Below are positions 23,271-33,225 of a stretch of 35,547 nucleotides of DNA, piece by piece. The translations under genes were made by a program, and so were the position numbers. Within the stretch, counting starts at the first letter, position 1. Every line of letters starts with the position of its first letter. The stretch comes from Desmonostoc muscorum FACHB-395 (GTDB lineage: Bacteria > Cyanobacteriota > Cyanobacteriia > Cyanobacteriales > Nostocaceae). The DNA is taken from the NCBI RefSeq assembly GCF_014698035.1, contig NZ_JACJSF010000081.1, positions 1 to 35,547 on the forward strand, given 5' to 3'. The notes under the pieces are model-generated. The model saw only the letters and a program-made list of their open reading frames with translations. It made no database searches and was not told the DNA's origin.

Positions 23271-23633
23271 ATGAATATAGATTTTCCTTTTCACTTTAAT
23301 AATTTAGGGTTGACTGCTACCACCGATGATGATGATCATATCCGAGACATGATTGAACAATTACTGTTTACTAATCCTGGTGAGAGAGTGAACCGTCCTG
23401 ATTTTGGTAGTGGGTTACTGCAATTGGTGTTTGCGCCTAATAGTCCAGAGTTGGCGGCGACTTTGCAATTTACGATGCAAGCAGCTTTGCAACGCTGGTT
23501 AGTTGATTTGATTGATGTGCAAGCTTTAGAAGTGATTAGCGAAGATTCAAAATTGCAAGTATTTGTGCAGTATTTAGTTAAACGCAGTGGAGAACAGCGC
23601 ACGGAAACTTTTATCCAAAATAGTGGGTTATGA
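23271..23633 (+). CDS. gp25-like baseplate wedge protein (Pvc9-like)
   Basis: A 120-residue protein of the GPW/gp25 family. The signature is LLFTNPGERVNRPDFGSGLL (about residues 31-50), the family's NPGER..RP.FG motif, followed by the helix ATLQFTMQAALQRWL and the strand VFVQYLVKRSGEQRTETF. This protein joins the first sheath ring to the baseplate wedge and is needed to start sheath growth. The stop overlaps the next gene by ATGA (23630-23633), which couples it to the wedge protein it binds. Confidence 0.95.
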   Translation: MNIDFPFHFNNLGLTATTDDDDHIRDMIEQLLFTNPGERVNRPDFGSGLLQLVFAPNSPELAATLQFTMQAALQRWLVDLIDVQALEVISEDSKLQVFVQYLVKRSGEQRTETFIQNSGL

Positions 23634-26125
23634 ATGAATTGATCCTGACTTGTCAAGATGAACAACGTCGTCACGAAGTGCGTAGACGGCATTTGAATGG
23701 TTTGGATTATTTAGAAGTCAGCGATGATCAATTATATTTATGTGTGCATTTTGTGGGAGAAATTCCTCAAAATATTACTGCAAAAAATATTCAAATTATC
23801 GGCGGTGAACGTATCCAAAATATTCAAGTAACTGGTATTGAGTTGGAAATTCAAGAAGACCAGACTCTTGATAGTTGCTTGCGGGTTTATGTGAATAAGT
23901 TTGGTGATTTTTCTAATTATATTTTACGTTTGGTGGGGTTAAAAGGAATTGACCATCGTTATGCTGAGTTACACTTTAATTTTAAGGTAGGTTGCCCTAG
24001 TGATTTAGACTGTCAAACTGAGCATATTTGTACTGAAGAAGAAGGTCTAGAACCAGAAATTAATTATTTAGCTAAAGATTATGCTAGTTTCCGGCAGTTA
24101 ATTTTAGACCGACTGGCTTTGATTATGCCTGATTGGAAAGAACGTCATGTTCCCGATTTAGGTATAACTTTAGTTGAACTTTTAGCTTATGTTGGTGATT
24201 ATTTAAGTTACTATCAAGATGCTGTAGCAACGGAAGCTTATTTGGACACTTCCCGGTTGCGAATTTCTGCCCGTCGTCATGGCCGGTTGGTAGATTATGC
24301 TATCCATGAAGGGTGTAATGCTAGAACTTGGGTATGGTTAGAAACTGGTGGTGATGTTACAGTTAATTTGATTGAGATTTATTTTATTACTAAATACGTT
24401 AATTCACCTATTGGGGGTACAGTTTTAAAAACTGACGATTTACGGAATATTCCGAGTCAAAGTTATGAAGTATTTAAGCCGATTAGTCAGGAACAAGAAG
24501 AGAGGATATTTTATCAATTTCATAATACTATTCATTTCTATACTTGGGGCGATCGCCAGTGTTGTATACCCAAAGGTGCAACTAGTGCCACTCTCTTAGA
24601 TGCTTACAAAGATGTATCAACTCGGCAGTTATATCTCAAAGTAGGCGATATCCTGATTTTTGAGGAAATCAAGGGGGCAAAAACTGGCAACATAGCAGAT
24701 GCAGATATCACCCGTCGTCATGCTGTGCGTTTAACGGAAGTTAGACAAGATGTTGATCATGTTTATCTACAAGCTTTAGAAGGTGTTGAGCAAGAATTAC
24801 CTACACCTGTAGTAGAAATTAGCTGGGCGATAGAAGATGCACTGCCTTTTGCTTTGTGTATTTCGGCAATTGGACAAGCACCAGAGTGTCAATTAATTGA
24901 AAATATTAGTGTGGTGCATGGTAATGTAATTTTGGTGGATCATGGGCGATCGCTGACTCAAGACCTAGGCCCAGTAGAAACAAAACAAGTGATCGCTATT
25001 TGTGAAAGTGAAGGTCAAATTCAAGATACTATCACCGTTTCCGCCCCATTTACCCCCACTCTTAAATACACGCCTTTAACTTTTTGCCAACCTCTTACCG
25101 CCACCGAATTAAAAGAAAAACCAGCATCTCAAATACTCACTCAAAACCCCCGTCAAGCTTTACCAGACATTAGTTTAAAGAGTGACAATCACATAACTTG
25201 GACACCGCAAGCCGACTTACTCGCCAGCTATAACCAAGACAAGTATTTCGTCGTCGAAATTGATAATGACGGTAACGCACATCTGCGCTTTGGAAATGGG
25301 GAATTCGGAAAGATACCCACAGCCGGGAGTCAATTCCAGGCGACTTATCGTGTGGGTAATGGCATTGCAGGTAATATCGGTGCAGACACTATAGCTTACG
25401 CCGTTTCCTCAACTAGCCTTGGTGTCTCCCTCATTCCCCATAACCCCTTACCAGCAAGGGGAGGGACACCGCCAGAACCTTTATCGGAAGTGAAACTATT
25501 TGCTCCCCATACCTTCCGTAAAGAATTACAACGGGCAATTACTCCCCAAGATTATGCAGATATCGTCATACGTGACTTTGGCGATACAGTGCAGAAAGCA
25601 ACTGCTATCCTTCGTCGAACGGTTAGTTGGGATGAAATGTTAGTGGTAATTGATCCTTTACAGAACGCAAATCAGCCAGACTTATTATCAGCCATTGCTG
25701 ACCATTTGCACCGTTACCGCCGCATCGGTCATGATGTCGTCGTTAAATTAGCTATTCACGTCCCCTTAGATATTGCCATGACAGTATGCGTCAAACCCAA
25801 TTATCTCAGAGGACAAGTCAAAGCTGCCTTACTCAACACCCTTAGTAACCGTCTTCTTCCTAACGGTAAACGCGGTTTTTTCCATCCCGATAACTTAACC
25901 TTCGGTACTAGCATCACCTTAAGCAAATTAGTCGCCGCAGGTATAGTAGTACCAGGAGTAGAAAACCTCATTATCACTCGCCTCCAACGCCTAGACACAG
26001 GCAAAAACGGTGAACTAGAACAAGGCTTCCTCTCCTTCACTCCCTTAGAAATTCCCCAACTAGATAACAACCCCAACTTCCCCGAACAAGGCAAGCTCAT
26101 CTTAGATATGCGAGGAGGAAGATGA
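23630..26125 (+). CDS. Baseplate J-like wedge protein (Pvc11-like)
   Basis: An 831-residue baseplate wedge protein. A family block lies at about residues 143-220: NYLAKDYASFRQLILDRLAL, then DLGITLVELLAYVGDYLSYY and ARRHGRLVDYAIHEG. The gp6/baseplate-J-type core is in the second half (LRFGNGEFGKIPTAGSQFQA, then YRVGNGIAGNIGA, and ELQRAITPQDYADIVIRDFG). The cysteine-rich VGCPSDLDCQTEHICTEEEG (about 122-141) just before the first block is a frequent feature of this branch. Together with the next gene's product it makes the wedge heterodimers around the hub. ATGA overlap with gp25. Confidence 0.94.
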   Translation: MNELILTCQDEQRRHEVRRRHLNGLDYLEVSDDQLYLCVHFVGEIPQNITAKNIQIIGGERIQNIQVTGIELEIQEDQTLDSCLRVYVNKFGDFSNYILRLVGLKGIDHRYAELHFNFKVGCPSDLDCQTEHICTEEEGLEPEINYLAKDYASFRQLILDRLALIMPDWKERHVPDLGITLVELLAYVGDYLSYYQDAVATEAYLDTSRLRISARRHGRLVDYAIHEGCNARTWVWLETGGDVTVNLIEIYFITKYVNSPIGGTVLKTDDLRNIPSQSYEVFKPISQEQEERIFYQFHNTIHFYTWGDRQCCIPKGATSATLLDAYKDVSTRQLYLKVGDILIFEEIKGAKTGNIADADITRRHAVRLTEVRQDVDHVYLQALEGVEQELPTPVVEISWAIEDALPFALCISAIGQAPECQLIENISVVHGNVILVDHGRSLTQDLGPVETKQVIAICESEGQIQDTITVSAPFTPTLKYTPLTFCQPLTATELKEKPASQILTQNPRQALPDISLKSDNHITWTPQADLLASYNQDKYFVVEIDNDGNAHLRFGNGEFGKIPTAGSQFQATYRVGNGIAGNIGADTIAYAVSSTSLGVSLIPHNPLPARGGTPPEPLSEVKLFAPHTFRKELQRAITPQDYADIVIRDFGDTVQKATAILRRTVSWDEMLVVIDPLQNANQPDLLSAIADHLHRYRRIGHDVVVKLAIHVPLDIAMTVCVKPNYLRGQVKAALLNTLSNRLLPNGKRGFFHPDNLTFGTSITLSKLVAAGIVVPGVENLIITRLQRLDTGKNGELEQGFLSFTPLEIPQLDNNPNFPEQGKLILDMRGGR

Positions 26126-26141
26126 AATAAATGAAGTCGGA

Positions 26142-26162
26142 AGTCAACAGTCAACAATCAAC
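26142..26162. repeat. AGTCAAC heptamer tandem repeat
   Basis: AGTCAAC twice, then AATCAAC, in the short gap between the two wedge genes. It is another heptamer array of the same general kind. Confidence 0.75.
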
Positions 26163-26171
26163 ACTCCCACA

Positions 26172-29100
26172 ATGAACAACGAAAATTGCGGATGTTGCCA
26201 AGGAATCGAAAACCTCACCCCAGTTAACACCGCCAACCGCCCAGGCTTAAACAATTTATTCTACCGCGTCGGCACTCATGCCACATTCTTAGCGGCGATG
26301 AAAGCGCAGTTAAGTAGTAGTGAACTAGCCGCACTAGCCAACCTGAAAACTCGTAATGCTAATGATCCAGCGATCGCAATTCTGGATGCTTGGGCTACAG
26401 TAGCAGATGTCCTCACTTTTTATCAAGAGCGCATTGCCAATGAAGGATATTTACGCACCGCTACCGAAAGGCGATCGCTCTTAGAATTAGCAAGGTTGGT
26501 AGGATATAATTTACGCCCTGGTGTCGCTGCTACTGTCTATCCGGCTTTTACTTTAGAAACAGGCTACAACCAAGACACAGAAATTCTCATCGGTACGAAA
26601 ATTCAAAGTGTCCCCAACCCCGGCGAAATGCCACAATCTTTCGAGACAGTCGAAAAAATTAACGCCCGTGCTGACTGGAATTCTTTACATCCGCGCCTGA
26701 CTCGTCCTCATTATATTACGCTAAGAAACATTGAAGCTCAAGATACAATATATTTACAGGGTATTAGCACTAATTTAAAAGCTAATGACCCAATATTATT
26801 TATTTTTGGTAATAGTGAAGGGCAACAAATTTGGCGAAAAATTCTCACAGTAGCAGCAGAAAGTGATAAAAATCGCACTTTAGTTAAATTTCAACCTAAA
26901 TTTCCTCAACAAGAGGCTGTTACGAAAGAAAGTTTAGCAATTCCCAGTAACTTATCTGGAGTAGAAAAATTAAATTTCGCTAATAAAGATTTATTGCAAA
27001 ATCTCCTCAAGCCTGCTTCAGTTCCCCCAGCGAATGCTTCAGCACTACGGCGAGATACTCAAACAACTTATGCTAGTGATTCTGATATAGCACCACAACT
27101 CATCACCAATTTAAAAACCAAACTTAGAGATACTTTTTATGCAGCGTGGCAAAATACACCTATTACGAATACTTCATCATTGCAAAGTTTAGCAGCTTTG
27201 CGAGTCAAGGCATCCCTTTTTGGACATAATGCCCCCTTAAAACCAATTTATGACCGAGAAGGAAGAATTTTTGGTTATGAAGAATGGGCGATCGCAGGTT
27301 TAAGAAAAATTATAGTTGCTATATCTATTAGTAGTAATAGTAATCCGCGACAAATTTTCGTATCTTTAGATGAAGATACCAATACCTACAGTGTTATAGA
27401 AGCATTAACTGACTCAGTATTTCCCAAAAACTTTGATTTCGGCGGCAAAAACGTTTCAATAAATTATACTCCGTTTCAACAAACTGTGAATGGTGGAGGC
27501 AATATACCACATACTATTACTGTTACATTTCAAGATGGTGAGAGTATTAGAAGCATTAGTCAGCCTAATAATATTAGCTGGGGTGTGCAAACAAATAATG
27601 ATGATACAGTTATTATTAACCCCAATCAAACCAGACAATACGCTAGCAAGAATCCTCCAGGTAAAGTAAGAGTATCTTTTAATAGTGAATTTTCTACGCC
27701 ATCAGCTATTTCTAGTATTTCCTTATCCACCAGAGAACCAATATTAACAATTGAGTATGAATTACCTACGCCAGTAGACAGAAATATTATCGCTTTAGAT
27801 GCTCAATATGACCAAATATTACCTGAAAGTTGGATAGCGATCGAACGTCCTGAATCAGTTATGTTTAGGCAGGTAGAAAAAGTTGCAACTATCTCCAAAG
27901 TAGCCTACAATCTCTCAGCTAAAGTAACACAATTGACACTCAAACAAAATTGGCTAGGAGCAAATGAAAGAACTTTAGATGTCTTACGTAACACCACAGT
28001 TTACGCTCAAACTGAAAAATTACCCCTAGCAGATGAAGTAATTAACCCGAAAATAGAACTGGTTGCAGGTAATGAAATCGAACTAGCTAAACTCTACGAT
28101 GGTTTACAACCAGGACGTTGGTTAATTATCTCCGGTGAACGTACTGATTTAGATGCAACAACAGGGATAAAAGCCAGTGAACTAGTCATGTTATCTGCTG
28201 TCTATCAACGAGTAGCTACTGTCTTCGATGAAGATGAGGAAGAGACGAAAGAATTACCAGGAGATAAAATTCACACCTTTATCCAACTAGCTAAACCCCT
28301 GAATTATCAATATAAACGGGATACAGTCACCATTTATGCCAATGTCGCCAAAGCTACCCACGGTGAAACGCGTTCCGAAATTCTCGGTAGTGGCGATGCG
28401 AGTAAATCCTTCCAACAATTCCCCTTACGCCAACCACCTCTGACTTATCTCGCCGCACCCACCCCGGTAGGTGCTAAGACTACCTTAGAAATCCGAGTCA
28501 ATGACGTACTTTGGAGTGAAACCGACAGTCTCACTGGACTCAAATCCACGGAACGCGTCTACACTCTCAAAACCGATGACAACTATCAAACCACAGTCAT
28601 CTTTGGAAATGGGGAAAGCGGTTCACTGTTACCGACAGGGAGAGAAAATGTGAAAGCTATGTACCGTAATGGTATCGGTAAAGTCGGGAACCTCAAAGCC
28701 GAACAAATTAACTTATTAGTCTCCCGTCCCCTCGGACTCAAAGGCGTGATAAATCCGCTACCAGCCACTGGAGGAGCAGATAGAGAAAGCACCAATCAAG
28801 TGCGTCAGAATGCACCCTTAACCGTAATGTCACTAGATCGGTTAGTATCAATAATTGACTATGCCGACTTTGCACGTACCTTTGCCGGAATTGGGAAAGC
28901 TAGTGCAACGCAACTATCAGATGGAAATCGCCAAGTCGTGCATATAACTATTGCAGGTGCAGAAGATATTCCCATTGATAAATCATCAGATTTGTATCGT
29001 AATTTATATCAAGCCCTGCGACAATTAGGCGACCCCTACCAACCAATTCAATTAGAAACGAGAGAACTATTGGCATTAATTATGATTGCCAAAGTCAAAA

Positions 29101-29519
29101 TCTTACCAGAATATCAATGGCAATTTGTAGAGCCAAAAATTAGACAGCATCTACTATCAACTTTTAGCTTTGAACGTCGAGAATTAGGTCAAGATGTCAC
29201 CCTTAGCGAAGTAATTAGTACCATCCAGCAAGTTCCAGGAGTGGATTTTGTGGATGTGGATGTTTTAGATACAGTATCAGAAACAGAAGCAGTCAACCCA
29301 GATTTATTAATTAAAAAACTAGAAGCCATAAAATTAGGAAAAATTGCTTCAGATGATAATGATGGCATCAAATTCCAACCCAGCCCCAGAATCACAGTCA
29401 ACTTAGCCAGGAGAGAAAAATCCCAAAATCGCTTTTTACCAGAAAAACTAATTCAACCTGCCCAACTAGCAATTATCCTGCCAACAGAACCCAGAACCCT
29501 AATCCTCAACCCCTTGTAA
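26172..29519 (+). CDS. Large baseplate J-like wedge protein (Pvc12-like)
   Basis: A 1115-residue protein, the largest in the operon. The N-terminus (NCGCCQGIENLTPVNTANRP and GLNNLFYRVGTHATFLAAM) and the block AILDAWATVADVLTFYQERI, then ERRSLLELARLVGYNLRPGV (to about residue 118) are typical of the Pvc12/Afp12 branch. The baseplate-J core is near the C-terminal third (FGNGESGSLLPTGRENVKAM, then MYRNGIGKVGNLKAEQ, and LDRLVSIIDYADFARTFAGI). The middle (about 230-560) is long and variable, the kind of region that in Anabaena carries baseplate extensions. The C-terminal 60 residues form an extra tail. It starts 46 bases after the other wedge gene. Confidence 0.93.
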   Translation: MNNENCGCCQGIENLTPVNTANRPGLNNLFYRVGTHATFLAAMKAQLSSSELAALANLKTRNANDPAIAILDAWATVADVLTFYQERIANEGYLRTATERRSLLELARLVGYNLRPGVAATVYPAFTLETGYNQDTEILIGTKIQSVPNPGEMPQSFETVEKINARADWNSLHPRLTRPHYITLRNIEAQDTIYLQGISTNLKANDPILFIFGNSEGQQIWRKILTVAAESDKNRTLVKFQPKFPQQEAVTKESLAIPSNLSGVEKLNFANKDLLQNLLKPASVPPANASALRRDTQTTYASDSDIAPQLITNLKTKLRDTFYAAWQNTPITNTSSLQSLAALRVKASLFGHNAPLKPIYDREGRIFGYEEWAIAGLRKIIVAISISSNSNPRQIFVSLDEDTNTYSVIEALTDSVFPKNFDFGGKNVSINYTPFQQTVNGGGNIPHTITVTFQDGESIRSISQPNNISWGVQTNNDDTVIINPNQTRQYASKNPPGKVRVSFNSEFSTPSAISSISLSTREPILTIEYELPTPVDRNIIALDAQYDQILPESWIAIERPESVMFRQVEKVATISKVAYNLSAKVTQLTLKQNWLGANERTLDVLRNTTVYAQTEKLPLADEVINPKIELVAGNEIELAKLYDGLQPGRWLIISGERTDLDATTGIKASELVMLSAVYQRVATVFDEDEEETKELPGDKIHTFIQLAKPLNYQYKRDTVTIYANVAKATHGETRSEILGSGDASKSFQQFPLRQPPLTYLAAPTPVGAKTTLEIRVNDVLWSETDSLTGLKSTERVYTLKTDDNYQTTVIFGNGESGSLLPTGRENVKAMYRNGIGKVGNLKAEQINLLVSRPLGLKGVINPLPATGGADRESTNQVRQNAPLTVMSLDRLVSIIDYADFARTFAGIGKASATQLSDGNRQVVHITIAGAEDIPIDKSSDLYRNLYQALRQLGDPYQPIQLETRELLALIMIAKVKILPEYQWQFVEPKIRQHLLSTFSFERRELGQDVTLSEVISTIQQVPGVDFVDVDVLDTVSETEAVNPDLLIKKLEAIKLGKIASDDNDGIKFQPSPRITVNLARREKSQNRFLPEKLIQPAQLAIILPTEPRTLILNPL

Positions 29520-29549
29520 ACCCTGTGCGCCCCTTGGCGTTAAAAACTT

Positions 29550-31688
29550 ATGTTATCCAATCATCTATATAATCTACTACCAGTAATTTATCGCCAAAGG
29601 GATGCCGAACAAGGCTATCCCTTGCGAGACTTATTGCAAGCGATCGCCCAACAAGCAAATATAGTAGAAGCAGATATCACCCAACTTTACGAAAACTGGT
29701 TTATCGAAACCTGCGAAGATTGGGTTGTACCATACATCGCTGATTTAATTGGTTATCGTCCCGTCAACGAAACAGGAGACATCACCACCCCCCAAGGACA
29801 ACAACGCAACAAAATCTTAATTCCCCGCCGCGAAGTCGCCAATACCATCCGCTATCGTCGCCGCAAAGGTACACTCGCCCTTTTAGAATTATTAGCCAAC
29901 GATGTCGCCGGTTGGCCAGCCAGAGCCGTAGAATTCTATAAACTTCTGGCTTGGACACAACATTTAAATCATCTCCGTCCCACCCAAGGAAAAACCGTAG
30001 ACTTACGCCAAAGTAACGCCCTAGAACTCTTAGACTCACCCTTTGATACAATTGCCCACACCGTCGATATCCGTCCAGGAGGTTACAACCTCCCCCATGT
30101 CGGAGTATTTATTTGGCGGTTAAAAACCTATTCCGTCACCAAAACCCCCGCCTACTGTGTAGAAGAAATCAGTCCCAACTGCTACACCTTCAGCGTTTTG
30201 GGAAACGACACCCAACTTTACAACAAACCCCAACCAGAAACAGAACCAACCCACATCGCCCAAGAAATTAACCTCCCTGGACCTATCCGTCGCCTAGCTT
30301 TAAAACTAAATACAAGTCTCTACTACGGCAAAAATCAAAGTCTACAAATCTTCCTCAGCCCAGGACAACAACCCATAGATATCAAGCAAATAGCACTGAC
30401 AGATTTAAGTGATTGGCAGTATCGGCCAGCACTAGATACAGTAGCAGTAGACCCCGTACTCGGTCGAATTGTCTTTCCAGCCCGTCAGCTACCCAAAGGC
30501 GGGGTGTGGGTAAGTTACCATTACGCCTTTAGTACTGACATTGGTGGTGGTGAATACAACAGGACACTATTTCACCCAATGACTTACCGCGTCGGGAAAG
30601 CTGAACAATTAAAAACCATTAACGATGCTATCAACCAATGGCGAACAGAGATAGAAACCCATCCCCATGCAGTCATTGAAATTGCTGATAGTGGTGTCTA
30701 CACAGAACCATTCAACATATCTCTCGAAGCCAACCACAGCCTACAAATTCGCGCCGCTAACTACTATCGCCCCATCATTCGTCTTTTAGACTATCAAGCC
30801 GAAACTACCGATGCTTTAAATATTAGTGTTCAAGCAGGTAGTCGCTTTACCTTAGACGGTCTATTAATTTTCGGACGAGGAGTGCGTATACAGAAAGATA
30901 TGGAATATTTTCCCGTACCTGGACTTGAGAATAAAGCCCAAACTCCCAACGAGGTTAGCAATTTTTTGCCAGTCAAAATCACCATTCGTCACTGTACCCT
31001 AGTTCCTGGTTGGGCATTACACTGCGACTGTGAACCCAAACGTCCGGCAGAACCAAGCTTAGAGTTATTCAACCTCAAAGGACAAGTCGAAATTACACAC
31101 AGTATCGTCGGTTCAATTCAAGTCAACCAAGATGAAGTGCAGACTGAACCTGTAAATATTTACATCCGCGATAGCATTCTTGATGCTACGAGTATAGAAC
31201 AAGAAGCTATAGGCGCACCTGGTTATTCTTTTGCCCACGCCCGCTTAACTATCCAGCGTTGCACCGTCTTCGGTCAAATTTTAGTGCATAACATTGCGCT
31301 AGCTGAAAATAGCATCTTTGATGGTTTAATCACCGTAGCACGTCGCCAAAAGGGTTGTATGCGTTTTTGTTATGTCACCCCGAATTCTCGCACACCCCGC
31401 CGCTATAACTGTCAGCCAGACTTAGTAGCACAAGTTGCCACCGATGACATAAAGCAGGTAGAGATAAATCGAGTCCATCCCCAATTTAACAGCACCCGTT
31501 ATGGCAACCCCAGATATTGCCAACTAGCTAAATCTTGTGCAGTAGAAATTAAACGCGGCGCAGATGATGAGTCAGAAATGGGCGTTTTTCATCACCTCTA
31601 CCAACCCCAACGCGAAGCCAACCTCCGCACCCGCCTAGACGAATATACCCCAGCCAATATGTCAACAGAAATTATTTTTGTGAATTAG
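29550..31688 (+). CDS. Tail-protein-I-like baseplate protein with a beta-helix C-terminal part
   Basis: A 712-residue protein. Residues 1-110 resemble the phage tail protein I domain that holds fibres at the baseplate (LYNLLPVIYRQRDAEQGYPL, then WFIETCEDWVVPYIADLIGY). A beta-sandwich-like middle follows. From about residue 340 there is a run of short strands typical of a right-handed beta-helix (AVIEIADSGVYTEPFNIS, SLQIRAANYYRPIIRLLD, GSRFTLDGLLIFGRGVRI), with four cysteines around HCDCEPKRP and further on. Beta-helices in tail proteins usually bind surfaces or form fibres. It is the best candidate here for a receptor or membrane-contacting part. No membrane segment is visible. ATG 29550 has no strong ribosome site. 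Confidence 0.88.
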   Translation: MLSNHLYNLLPVIYRQRDAEQGYPLRDLLQAIAQQANIVEADITQLYENWFIETCEDWVVPYIADLIGYRPVNETGDITTPQGQQRNKILIPRREVANTIRYRRRKGTLALLELLANDVAGWPARAVEFYKLLAWTQHLNHLRPTQGKTVDLRQSNALELLDSPFDTIAHTVDIRPGGYNLPHVGVFIWRLKTYSVTKTPAYCVEEISPNCYTFSVLGNDTQLYNKPQPETEPTHIAQEINLPGPIRRLALKLNTSLYYGKNQSLQIFLSPGQQPIDIKQIALTDLSDWQYRPALDTVAVDPVLGRIVFPARQLPKGGVWVSYHYAFSTDIGGGEYNRTLFHPMTYRVGKAEQLKTINDAINQWRTEIETHPHAVIEIADSGVYTEPFNISLEANHSLQIRAANYYRPIIRLLDYQAETTDALNISVQAGSRFTLDGLLIFGRGVRIQKDMEYFPVPGLENKAQTPNEVSNFLPVKITIRHCTLVPGWALHCDCEPKRPAEPSLELFNLKGQVEITHSIVGSIQVNQDEVQTEPVNIYIRDSILDATSIEQEAIGAPGYSFAHARLTIQRCTVFGQILVHNIALAENSIFDGLITVARRQKGCMRFCYVTPNSRTPRRYNCQPDLVAQVATDDIKQVEINRVHPQFNSTRYGNPRYCQLAKSCAVEIKRGADDESEMGVFHHLYQPQREANLRTRLDEYTPANMSTEIIFVN

Positions 31689-31763
31689 TCATTAGTTTTT
31701 CTCCCTCACTTCCTCTGTTTTCCCAATCCCCAGTCCTCAATTTCTTTTTATTAAGGTAAATTT

Positions 31764-33206
31764 ATGCCAAATCAATTTAGACAAGGTGAATTTAAAGGTG
31801 ATTTTACCCGTGATACTTTTGACCCGAAGCAAAACTTTCTCCGGGTTCTCATGCAGCAGGGACGAGTCCAAATTGATGCTGACTGGAATGAACAAATTTC
31901 AATTCTTTTACACTATTTACAAACTTTAGCTACAGATATCATTGGACCTCATGGCGGGCCAATTAATGCAGGTTTTAAAATCTTGGTGAATGATGATTTA
32001 AATAATGCAGAAATTCGGAAAAATCTTGGTGATTTTCAAATTAGTCAAGGACATTATTATGTCAATGGAATTCTTTGTGAAAACCATGAAATTATTTCTT
32101 ATTTAAAACAAAACAACTATCCTCTAATTAACACTACAAAAGATAAACCATCTATCCCTTTTTTAGTTTACCTTGATGTTTGGGAACGACATATTACCTA
32201 TATTGAAAATCCAAAAATTAGAGAAGTAGCTTTAGGTGGCGTAGATACAGGAACACGCTCTCAAGTTATTTGGCAAGTCAAAACACAGCGGTTAGAAAAT
32301 AATGTTACAACACGCTCTCAAATAGAATGGGATAAATTAGTCAATACATGGCAACCTGAAAATCGAGGTTTACTACAAGCCCAAGCTAAAATTGAACGCG
32401 AACAAACAGAAGCTTGCTTAATTAAGCCTGATGCTGCATATCGTGGTGAAGAAAACCAACTTTATCGCGTCGAAATTCACACCGATACAGCAGGAGAAGT
32501 TACATTTAAATGGTCTAGAGAAAATGCTTCTGTGATATTTCCCATAGAGGAGATAACTTTAGACAGTTCTAAAGATACAGAAAATACTACTGTAACAATT
32601 AAACTCCAACAATGGTGGCAAGATGACCGTTTTGGTTTAGCAGAAAATGACTGGGTAGAATTGGTAGATGATGACTATGTTTTACATCAATGGTTTGAAC
32701 CATTATGGCAAGTTACAGTAGTTAACTTTACTGATTTACAACTAACTTTAAAATCTCAGCAAGCACCTAGTCGTCCTATCGGATTATCTACCAAGAAATA
32801 CCCATTTTTACGTCGTTGGGAGCAACAAAAAAGAAATGATGTAGAACTAAAAAATGGTGCTATAGCTATTACTGAAGCCCAAGAATGGTTCACGTTAGAA
32901 AAGGGTGTACAAATTAAGTTTCCAGATTTTCAAAACCATTCATTTCGCACAGGTGACTACTGGTTGATTCCAGCGCGAACTGCTACGGGTGATGTGGAAT
33001 GGCCAAGCGATAATGATGGAAAACCTCAAAAATTGCCTCCTCATGGTGTATATCATTCTTATGCACCTCTAGCATTATTTACTAATTCTTTTCCTTATTT
33101 ATATGATTGTCGTCGTCAGTTTTATACCCTGTCGCGCAACTATGAATATTTAGCTGCATCGTGGGGTATTGGGGCTAATTTAATTGAGGATAATGACTAT
33201 TTGTAA
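31764..33206 (+). CDS. DUF6519 domain protein of the injection-system operon
   Basis: A 480-residue protein. The N-terminal 190 residues match what I know as DUF6519: FKGDFTRDTFDPKQNFLRVL, then QQGRVQIDADWNEQISILL, and PFLVYLDVWERHITYIENP. This module sits near the baseplate genes in many environmental CIS loci and in some phage-like clusters. The rest (about 190-480) is beta-rich with many Trp residues (LQQWWQDDRFGLAENDWVEL) and repeated strand-turn patterns, consistent with a fibre or appendage. There is no signal peptide or membrane segment. It is the most 3' structural-looking gene and may form or cap the tail fibre. The function is inferred from place and fold character. Confidence 0.85.
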   Translation: MPNQFRQGEFKGDFTRDTFDPKQNFLRVLMQQGRVQIDADWNEQISILLHYLQTLATDIIGPHGGPINAGFKILVNDDLNNAEIRKNLGDFQISQGHYYVNGILCENHEIISYLKQNNYPLINTTKDKPSIPFLVYLDVWERHITYIENPKIREVALGGVDTGTRSQVIWQVKTQRLENNVTTRSQIEWDKLVNTWQPENRGLLQAQAKIEREQTEACLIKPDAAYRGEENQLYRVEIHTDTAGEVTFKWSRENASVIFPIEEITLDSSKDTENTTVTIKLQQWWQDDRFGLAENDWVELVDDDYVLHQWFEPLWQVTVVNFTDLQLTLKSQQAPSRPIGLSTKKYPFLRRWEQQKRNDVELKNGAIAITEAQEWFTLEKGVQIKFPDFQNHSFRTGDYWLIPARTATGDVEWPSDNDGKPQKLPPHGVYHSYAPLALFTNSFPYLYDCRRQFYTLSRNYEYLAASWGIGANLIEDNDYL

Positions 33207-33225
33207 AATGTAAAATTGAAATGAG

